Assembly (NCBI GenBank): GCA_037074705.1
Contig: CM073591.1
Span: 86,532,032-86,596,031, forward strand
Direction of reading: 5' to 3'
Origin: Zhengitettix transpicula
Lineage: Eukaryota; Arthropoda; Insecta; Orthoptera; Tetrigidae
DNA length: 64,000 nucleotides
Made by a program: the position numbers and the translations under genes. Numbering within the stretch: the first letter of the stretch is position 1; every line of letters begins with the position of its first letter. Under the pieces are notes generated by a model. The model saw only the letters and a list, made by a program, of their open reading frames with translations. It did no database searches and was not told where the DNA came from. Shown one piece after another: positions 60,001-64,000 of this stretch.

Positions 60001-62675
60001 TCCAACTGATTACTCTCGGCCACCTAGCTTGGCCTACCATCTGATGATCTCTCCTGAATGCATACTCCCAACTGTTCATAGCATTGTTTCTGTCACTTCA
60101 ATTTGGCCCTGCGGACCTGCACCAATGCTCTCCCAGCGGTCTCCTGCTCCTGACTAACTCCTCATAATGCTTCTCCCATAACTGACTCTGCCTTTATCTG
60201 ATCTCTTATTTATATCCTGGCTCCAGAATATTCCCTTGTTTTCACAATTGTTTTGAAATTCCATGTTCGCCAAAAACACCAGCTGTCGGTCACAACCATT
60301 TAGCCCTAAGAGCCACAAAAATGCCCAAATTATCGTCCTCCCCTTCTCTAAAAGCCACTTATCCATCATTTTATCATTATCTTTTATATGTACCAACCAC
60401 TCAAGGATCCCCAGTCTGAGTTGGTAAACAAATCTGACAAAAATAAGAACAGAATTCCTGTCCTTCTTAGCTGGTTATTACAATATATATATACACACAC
60501 ACATATACACACACAAACAAACACACTGCTTTATTTATTAGATTATATTATAATATGAATAAAAAGTATGAATTCGTGCCAGACCAGGACACAGTTCCAT
60601 TTCTCCTGACAAAGGGGGCTCAGGCTCTCAAAAATTTGTAATACCCACTCTCCTCAGTCTGACTGAACCAACTATTGATTGGTAAGTTGACTTCTCTGTT
60701 TCTCTTTCCTATCTAAATGTGTTATATTAAATTTTCAATTGCCTGATCACTCTTAGTCAGGAGGGAAGGTTTGAAACTCTGTGCCAGCCAAGCACAAATA
60801 CATATATGTATGTTTGAATAATGGGAATTGTCAATTCAACTATGAAGATCCTATCATAACAAATTTTGAATACCTCATATATTCCGTATATAGCCTTTCA
60901 ATTTTTTTTAGAGAAGTGCAAAATGAAGATTCTTTTTCATTTTGAGTGATATACAAGCTACAAAAAATTATTATTTGTGTTCATCCAACTTTTGTTATTA
61001 GGTAGCAAATCAGAATTCCATCCAATTTTTAAATTTTTCTATGTCTCATTTGCTTTTCACAGTTCTTACTATTTGAAAAGATAATAGCTATTATCTGTTT
61101 TAACAGTATTTGTAGGCAGATGTTCTTCTTTGCCTATAAATTATTAATATTTAGATGACCTAATGTCTTGTATTAAAAGAAGTTGTGCAATGTCTTTGTG
61201 AATGATTCAGAAGTATTGGATATTAAAAGATATTAGCAAATTAACCTTGTGTAACGAATACCCCTTTGAATAAGTGCAATTTGTGTTGTAGAATGTAGAA
61301 ACATATTATTGATAATTGGTTTGTTTCAGAGGAAGAATAATAGCAGTCCTACTGACCAGTGTTTGTACCCATCAGAAGAACTAACCAGAATTTCAGGACA
61401 AAGTATGACATCTTGCTCATCAGAATTCAAGTAAAATCATCATTTTCAGATGTAAACTTATAAAAGTTATATATTTTTTGTAAGACTTTTCTCTTTATTT
61501 GCAGGTTTTCTTCAGGAACCCTTTCCCATCCACTAAACCTTATGTCTGTGTATGCTCATGGAGATGTTGATTCAGATGGGGCTGAAGTGACATCAAAGCA
61601 TACTGATTGGTCTACTGTCGACTACATTTTCTATGGGTATGACTCTCTTTGACACCTAAATGTTTCCTTTCCTATTTTAATTATTCCTGATGTTTGTTGA
61701 ATTTCCTGAACTATTCTTGATGTCAAATATACCCTAAATACTCTCAACTTTTAATTATTTAACATAGTTGCAGCTAGATGCAAAATTTTAATTAAACTTT
61801 AAAGACAGTTTAATTGTATTAGTCAATTAAAAATAGTGAACATATTTATTCCAAAATTGTTAATATACTATTAAAAGGAGCATATTAAAGCATACAAAAA
61901 AACTTTTGATTATGTCAACTGTAATTGTGCAGTTGTGCCGGTTCTAGCTCTTGTAGTTTTTACAATCACCTGAAGAAAGGAACAAGGATCCCAGAAACAT
62001 TGTGTGGTATTTATATCACCACTTAATTTTGTCTGATTTTGGCTATTTCATTTAATTATTATATTTTATATTGTGTGTGAAAGTGGACAATTGCCGAATC
62101 TTTATAAATGAGATTCTCCAGAAGACTTTTGATGCTTAAATAGTCTGATAAACTATGTAAGAATATCAAGATGATGAAGGAAGTAGGTGATCATATTAAG
62201 ACATACCAGTTTAGCTACTTCAGTGATGGATGCTACTGTGTAGGACAATGCTATTGGGGGAAGGTAGAAATGATAATATACAAGTAATTAAGAATGTATT
62301 ATATGTAGGAGATACTGTGTTCTAAAGAGGCTGTCCCAGGGCAAAGCAAGATTGAGAGCTGCATCAAACTAGTCAGTAGACTAATGACCTAAAAAAATAA
62401 TTAATAATAGTTTTCAACATTGTCATTTTGTTGATCATACAACTTTCTTAACTGAAGGTTTTAGTAAAAGTATTGCTTTTATTAATTTGATGTTACATTT
62501 TTACAGTGGCAGAAGAGATGCAACTACTGGATACTATGTTGAAAGTAACCTGAGGCTGGTGGCTCGTTATCGTTTATTTACGAGGGAAGAAGCTAGAATT
62601 ATTGGGCCTATTCCAAATGAAGATCATCCATCGGATCATTATTTTCTTATGGCTGATTTTGTACTTCTTCAATGA
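47848..62675 (+). CDS. angel: Angel-family (CCR4/Nocturnin class) endonuclease/exonuclease/phosphatase protein, 9-exon gene model
   Basis: Host gene read as nine GT-AG exons: 47848-48016, 51004-51072, 53378-53538, 55010-55079, 55228-55543, 56067-56298, 61330-61430, 61505-61636 and 62507-62675. All phases agree and the sum is 1419 nt, giving 472 residues plus TGA. Expected EEP residues are all present: N92 (SYNVLAQD), E139 (CLQELQ), H229 (TTHLLFN), D276 and N278 (GDFN), D412 (VDYIF), and D460/H461 (HPSDH). Known ANGEL proteins are RNA-processing EEP enzymes; ANGEL2 has been described as a 2',3'-cyclic phosphatase, and exact activity cannot be read here. Length lies between the short fly Angel and vertebrate ANGEL2. 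Introns are long and repeat-filled. The ATG at 47848 directly follows a possible acceptor (TTCAG), so a 5' UTR or further coding exon may lie upstream. Possible poly(A) signal at 62777. Family assignment is strong; choosing between ANGEL1- and ANGEL2-like is not possible. Confidence 0.9.
48250..48430 (-). repeat. Dispersed repeat adjoining P1 (tRNA-B-box-like tail)
   Basis: Holds CAGCTGGCCTGCCAGGGTTT on the minus strand followed by TTGAATACAACACTGAG; the same block recurs at about 49160-49195 on the plus strand. It may be the part of the P1-bearing element farther from the core. Confidence 0.5.
48436..48605 (-). repeat. P1 repeat copy, best hammerhead-like core
   Basis: Minus-strand core at 48560-48532: CTGATGA, an AGG/CCT stem region, and CGAAAA. 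It is followed by the shared P1 sequence ending TTTCAGGGTAAGTCGAC, CCTATCTAAATGTG. Lies in angel intron 1, antisense to the gene. Confidence 0.75.
48620..48800 (-). repeat. P1 repeat copy, diverged
   Basis: Same layout as 48436-48605 with ATTTGGATAGGAGA, AGTTGACTTA, GGTCTGGTCGGACT and GGTCTGAACTGTGTGCCGGC. The core has lost the CTGATGA block. It abuts a plus-oriented fragment at 48800-48860. Confidence 0.65.
48800..48990. repeat. P1 fragments in opposite orientations
   Basis: Plus-oriented tail with TTTCAG|GTAAGTTAAC (junction 48811/48812) is followed by a minus-oriented piece with AACAGTTGGTCTAGTTGGGC. Together with the preceding copy they could form a hairpin in the angel pre-mRNA. Confidence 0.6.
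49190..49330 (+). repeat. P1 repeat copy, diverged
   Basis: Recognisable by AAGGCCCTCAAAAATTTG, CCAGATCAACTGTCGATTT and AAGTCAACTTCTCTCTG. Core degraded. Confidence 0.5.
49440..49740. repeat. P2 foldback element (large imperfect inverted repeat)
   Basis: The left arm runs from about 49465 (AATTGTGATATTGGTATGAA) through CTTGTGGCTTGCCTGAAAGTG and AGGTAGTTCTTCAAATTTT. The right arm from 49615 gives the reverse complement, through AAAATTTGAAGAACTACCTT and CACTTTCAGGTAAGCCACAAG to CAAATATCACAATT. Arms are about 120 nt with few differences. The intervening 49568-49610 holds the GGAGGC/GCCTCC stem of the P2 core. Confidence 0.8.
49741..49793. repeat. (TA)n microsatellite
   Basis: About 52 bp of TA directly after the P2 foldback in angel intron 1. 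Confidence 0.95.
51004..51072 (+). CDS. angel: Angel exon 2
   Basis: A 69-nt exon between TTTTCCAG and GTATAT, phase 1 in and phase 1 out. It encodes a Ser/Thr-rich stretch followed by RTWSFTHFG. The Arg-x-Trp pattern a short distance before the EEP domain resembles the RxWE segment preceding the domain in known ANGEL proteins. No stop in the joined frame. Confidence 0.7.
51101..51161. repeat. (TA)n microsatellite
   Basis: About 60 bp of TA between angel exon 2 and the P1 copy at 51165. Confidence 0.95.
51165..51312 (-). repeat. P1 repeat copy
   Basis: Core on the minus strand at 51276-51248: CTGACAA, AGGGATCATGCCT and TTGAAAA, again 29 nt. It sits directly after the long TA microsatellite and follows angel exon 2 by about 90 nt. 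Confidence 0.65.
51737..52115 (-). repeat. Rep-A copy D
   Basis: Reverse orientation copy in angel intron 2, from CTCTCTGGTTTTTGAATGG to CTACCTTGCTCTTCC. The more diverged of the four. Confidence 0.7.
52484..52885 (-). pseudogene. Penelope-like element fragment: Cys motif and GIY-YIG endonuclease
   Basis: On the minus strand a Cys-containing block (GCQPSGRNKCHIC, near 52840-52870) precedes IIYQVNCKLSPAFYISQTKL in a shifted frame, then HIANLQYDCQTIRNPIS. The IYQ..C..FYI.QT pattern with an upstream CxxC motif is the C-terminal GIY-YIG nuclease of Penelope-like retroelements. A stop and frameshift separate the two parts, so it is a relic. It lies in angel intron 2, antisense to the gene. No reverse transcriptase was recognised next to it. 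Confidence 0.75.
53378..53538 (+). CDS. angel: Angel exon 3 (start of EEP domain)
   Basis: Acceptor ATTTCAG, donor GAT|GTAAGT. Encodes residues 80-133, including VMSYNVLAQDLLE with the metal-site Asn92, then LYQGCN and DWKYRRQNLLKEI. This is the classic first motif of CCR4/Angel EEP domains. Phase 0 at the 3' end. Confidence 0.93.
53790..54025 (+). repeat. Isolated unit of the same minisatellite
   Basis: Single diverged unit in angel intron 3: GCAAGTTGAATGCCATAATT, ACATCCATAACCTTTGATTT, CCGAAAGGTGTTGAAATTAT, CTCATTGACCCTGAAAAAAT. It lies 2.4 kb upstream of the main array and directly before a TA microsatellite. Confidence 0.75.
54050..54080. repeat. (TA)n microsatellite
   Basis: About 30 bp of TA at the end of the isolated minisatellite unit. 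Confidence 0.93.
54112..54290 (-). repeat. P2 repeat copy (single arm)
   Basis: Matches the left arm of 49440-49740: ATATTGGTATGGAAAGGAAA, TTGTGGCTTACCTGAATGTG, GTTCTTCAAATTTTCGGAGG. The minus-strand reading gives a P2 core with CCTCCGAAAATTTG. Follows a TA microsatellite. Confidence 0.65.
54290..54395 (-). repeat. P1 repeat copy, truncated
   Basis: Contains CACATTTAGATAGGAAAGAG, AAGTTGACTTAC and AATCAATGGTTGGTCCAGTC, ending before the hammerhead-like core. It abuts a P2 copy. Confidence 0.6.
54805..54919 (-). repeat. Short inverted-repeat element with hammerhead-like core
   Basis: Arms of about 28 nt at 54805-54832 and 54892-54919 (TGTATAAAGAGTT...CGGGTTTC, four differences) flank a minus-strand core at 54888-54857: CTGATGA, stem ATGGC/GCCAT and GGAAAC, then GTTGTG. 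Located in angel intron 3. Confidence 0.6.
54857..54888 (-). ncRNA. Hammerhead-like motif with paired stem II
   Basis: Minus strand 54888 to 54857: CTGATGA, then ATGGC/GCCAT able to form five pairs, then GGAAAC. Both invariant hammerhead core strands are present. Cleavage-site strand and stem III are not evident in one copy. Confidence 0.45.
55010..55079 (+). CDS. angel: Angel exon 4 (catalytic Glu)
   Basis: Acceptor GTTTCACAG, donor CTTG|GTATGC. Encodes IICLQELQNSH and ETFYYRELSKL. Glu139 of CLQE is the conserved metal-binding glutamate. Phase 1 at the 3' end, completed by exon 5. Confidence 0.93.
55228..55543 (+). CDS. angel: Angel exon 5 (domain core)
   Basis: Acceptor TGTTTACAG. Encodes GYKGVYKQRTG, DGVGLFFKQSRF, LLDRDNVGIVARLQF and VVATTHLLFNTRRHDVKLAQ, all Angel/CCR4 signature blocks, with His229. 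The donor GTATTA after AG gives phase 2. A stronger-looking donor (GTGAGG) lies 5 nt upstream but would break the phase with exon 6. Confidence 0.93.
56067..56298 (+). CDS. angel: Angel exon 6 (GDFN motif)
   Basis: Encodes WPIIITGDFNLAPYTG (Asp276, Asn278) and RYEHLNKKTL up to YVEEVIKR. The acceptor that keeps phase is CTTAAG|C, with a weak pyrimidine tract; the nearby CTCAG|GTGAG would not keep phase. Donor AGG|GTAGGT, phase 0. The 5.0-kb intron that follows contains the minisatellite array. Confidence 0.9.
56400..59345 (+). repeat. Diverged minisatellite array, about 11 units of ~260-300 bp
   Basis: Repeated blocks recur in fixed order: CATTGACCCTGAAAAATATT, ATTT(A)TTCGATGCAAATAT, CATGTTTGAAAATTTC, CCACCCC, GGGTTAAATGGC, CATAATTAAACTCAGTGACA, TTTGATTTGACTCCAATCTC, GGTTGTATTTGCG, AACGCCCCTCCACC, CCTAAGGGTGCTCC, ATGCCGAAAGGGGTTGAAAT, ACAAACAACATTGGTAGAAA. 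These are consensus impressions from units near 56905, 57087, 57378, 57661, 57872, 58150, 58412, 58695, 58996 and 59262. Units differ widely and some carry deletions. The whole array lies inside angel intron 6. Confidence 0.85.
59343..59520 (-). repeat. (TATG)-type unit capping the minisatellite
   Basis: Minus-strand sequence with TACAAATCTACACCAATGGA, TTTACCAAATTTCGTACAC, CGACCAGGAAATCAACACTG and TTGGGGTGAGAAGCGCCTACC joins the array through its CCACCCC block. The same unit occurs at 12230-12390 on the plus strand. Confidence 0.75.
59640..60482 (-). repeat. Possible solo LTR or related repeat
   Basis: On the minus strand it starts TGTAATAACCAGCTAAGAAG, contains a TATA-like ATATAAATAAGAG near 60213, and ends near TCAACCCAGTAAAGACCCTG. 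The last block recurs at 25095-25115 (GGGCCTTCACTGGGTTTGAT on the plus strand), where similar flanking sequence is seen to about 25260. No target duplication was established. Confidence 0.35.
60565..60805 (+). repeat. P1 repeat copy with inverted partial second copy
   Basis: Core at 60606-60634 (CTGACAA, GGGCTCAGGCTCT, CAAAAA) followed by CTGAACCAACTATTGATTGG and CTATCTAAATGTG. The AG of the TTTCAG block is changed here (TTGATTGGTAAG). An inverted fragment with TAGTCAGGAGGGAAGGTTTG follows at 60735-60800. Confidence 0.65.
61330..61430 (+). CDS. angel: Angel exon 7 (variable linker)
   Basis: Acceptor TTGTTTCAG, donor CAA|GTAAAA, phase 0 in and phase 2 out. Encodes a polar Ser/Thr/Asn-rich segment from RKNNSSPTDQ to CSSEFK. 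Angel proteins carry a variable insert at this place, so support comes from splice phase and position rather than residue conservation. Confidence 0.75.
61505..61636 (+). CDS. angel: Angel exon 8 (VDYIF motif)
   Basis: Acceptor TTTGCAG, donor GG|GTATGA. Encodes LSHPLNLMSVYAH, an acidic linker, and WSTVDYIFYG. Asp412 of VDYIF is conserved in the family. Phase 2 at both ends agrees with exons 7 and 9. Confidence 0.92.
61965..62010 (+). ncRNA. Hammerhead-like motif and shared tail
   Basis: CTGAAGA at 61970-61976 and AGAAAC ending 61998, followed by ATTGTGTGGTATTTA. The tail recurs at about 43632-43652 and 54713-54730, showing three copies of one repeat end. Confidence 0.4.
62507..62675 (+). CDS. 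angel: Angel exon 9 (C-terminus, SDH motif, stop)
   Basis: Acceptor TTTTTACAG. Encodes NLRLVARYRLF and NEDHPSDHYFLMADFVLLQ, then TGA at 62673-62675. The Ser-Asp-His triad (S459, D460, H461) closes the EEP active site. Confidence 0.93.
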
Positions 62676-62776
62676 TTACATCGTAAAATTAAGTTAAATG
62701 TGTGGAGGATATTGTAGAAGTGTCTGTAAATTTGTACAAAGTTTTGTGGTTTGTTAACGCAAGTATTTACCATGTA

Positions 62777-62782
62777 AATAAA
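62777..62782 (+). terminator. Possible polyadenylation signal of angel
   Basis: AATAAA about 100 nt after the angel stop codon, followed by T-rich sequence. It would give a short 3' UTR. Transcript ends were not seen. Confidence 0.55.
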
Positions 62783-63535
62783 TTAATATATTATATTTTT
62801 TCTCATATGACAATTTTGAAAAACCATCCATTCCATTTAATATATCCTTTCAATTCAATGAGTTAAAATGAAATCAACAATTTAAAGTACTCGGTAATTT
62901 AATTATCAGCCCAAGAAGTTGTTGATTTTTACAATTTTAAATTATATTAACACGTTGACTGCCGACTACGAGATAACTTGTAGATTGCGTTATTTTCTAG
63001 GACACCAACTATGAGTTTCTTCCTTGTTTACTTGCCATTTTTGCGCAGCTACGATTGAACTCGGAATATATCAGTGCTAATATTGATATATGGCTTCTGG
63101 GAAAAGAACAAAAAATCAATGCTGGATTGCATAAACAGAAAATTTATTAAAAACAAAAAATATAATTACAAAAATTAATTCAAATTCAAGAAATAAAATA
63201 ATATTTTATTGTTTGTGGAACTTCTTAAAACCCAGAAAGGGCTGGCTTCTCTTTACAGGCTGGACAGAAATAACGTGTTTCTCGGCGTTTTTTGTTTGGG
63301 TACATATACGACATGGCCCTGTCGGACGCTGTTTTTTTGTGGTAGGTGGTAGACTCTCTAAATAATGGAGCTCTTGCAATCTAATTTTTTATGCTTTTTG
63401 ATGATAACTATGCACTAGAATTACAGTTTTTAATAATATGATATGATTAAATCAATTTGTCATTTTAGGCCAGATTTCTGAATTGCCATGGCAGTCAACA
63501 TGTTAATTCACGAATAGAGGGAAATGAAATTAAAT

Positions 63536-63775
63536 TGAATTAAAAGTATCAGAATGGAAAAATGTCGACCAGACCAGGAATCAAATCTGGAACTTTGGCT
63601 CAGTAGGTGGCAATGTAAAAATTCTAATTTAGTAAATTGTAGGTAAGAAATTTCACATTAGATCTGGATTTGGCAGGGATAGCTCATTTAATAAAGCTTG
63701 CACCCAATAAATGGAGGTCCTGGGTTTGATTCCAGTCCAGTCATCATTTTTCTTTCCTGACACTTTAATTAAAAT
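63536..63775. repeat. Inverted pair of tRNA-derived SINE copies
   Basis: The left copy reads on the minus strand (B-box GATTTGATTCC at 63587-63577). The right copy reads on the plus strand from GGCAGGGATAGCTCA at 63672 with B-box GGTTTGATTCC at 63723-63733. Both tails continue with an AT(T)TTTC run and a diverged TGACAC/TGATAC block, so the unit is a foldback with unequal arms. Confidence 0.65.
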
Positions 63776-64000
63776 AATATTAAATTAATACATTAATTTA
63801 TCTTCAAATAAATAAATATGAAGCTATTAATGTATGTTCTCTGTACAAATTTAAACATGCAGTGTGACATGTTTTATTCCACCTATCCTCATCTGAGAAT
63901 CCAACCCATTTTCTCTATCCTAAAGTGTGTAAGATTAAAAATTAAAAGGGTGAATAATTTTTACACAGTGTTCCCTTATGCTGTAGTGGAGGGTATAAAA

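Noticed and set aside
63672..63745. tRNA gene
   Set aside because: B-box-like and A-box-like blocks are present but the 5' GGCAGGG has no pairing 3' acceptor strand, and the tail matches a SINE copy.
1..64000. CRISPR arrays, bacterial operons, rRNA
   Set aside because: No regularly spaced identical short repeats, no ribosome-binding sites with clustered genes, and no rRNA-like blocks; the window is eukaryotic.

Overview
This is an AT-rich animal nuclear window, most likely from an insect. The reasons are GT-AG spliced coding exons spread over about 15 kb, long introns packed with dispersed repeats, mariner, Copia, CsRn1-type Ty3/Gypsy, LINE, Penelope-like and Helitron-like sequences, and many TA microsatellites. 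I cannot name the species. There is one host gene I can read with confidence. There is no sign of a prokaryotic operon, a CRISPR array, rRNA or an intact tRNA gene.

Layout. 1-36 kb is gene-poor intergenic DNA of old repeats. It holds a tandem duplication ending in a TGACGTCA palindrome (5.9-6.4 kb), a possible minus-strand first exon (8.4-8.65 kb), a TTAA-bounded element with 87-bp terminal inverted repeats (10.6-12.7 kb) overlapping a Helitron-like unit (12.2-13.2 kb), a dead mariner (15.9-16.95 kb), three copies of an unnamed element called Rep-A here (15.0, 26.5 and 30.3 kb) and a decayed Copia RNase H (35.1-35.4 kb). 36.09-40.83 kb is a complete, very young LTR retrotransposon on the minus strand, with apparently identical LTRs and open gag and pol, GC-rich against AT-rich flanks. 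41.5-42.9 kb is a minus-strand LINE fragment.

45-62.7 kb is the host gene region. Nine plus-strand exons (47848-62675) encode a 472-residue Angel/CCR4-type endonuclease/exonuclease/phosphatase protein with all the expected catalytic residues. Its introns and 5' flank hold two Penelope-like zinc-motif/GIY-YIG fragments, at least eight copies of a family (P1) carrying a 29-nt hammerhead-ribozyme-like core, a second family (P2) with a similar core and one large foldback, and an ~11-unit minisatellite array (56.4-59.3 kb). The array ends in the same unit that opens the Helitron-like element at 12.2 kb. 63.5-63.8 kb holds two tRNA-derived SINE copies in inverted orientation.

The most interesting signal is the combination in and around the Angel introns of Penelope-like GIY-YIG remnants, repeated hammerhead-like cores and repeats with back-to-back splice sites (TTTCAG|GTAAG) in the gene's orientation. 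These could act as recursive-splice or cryptic splice points.
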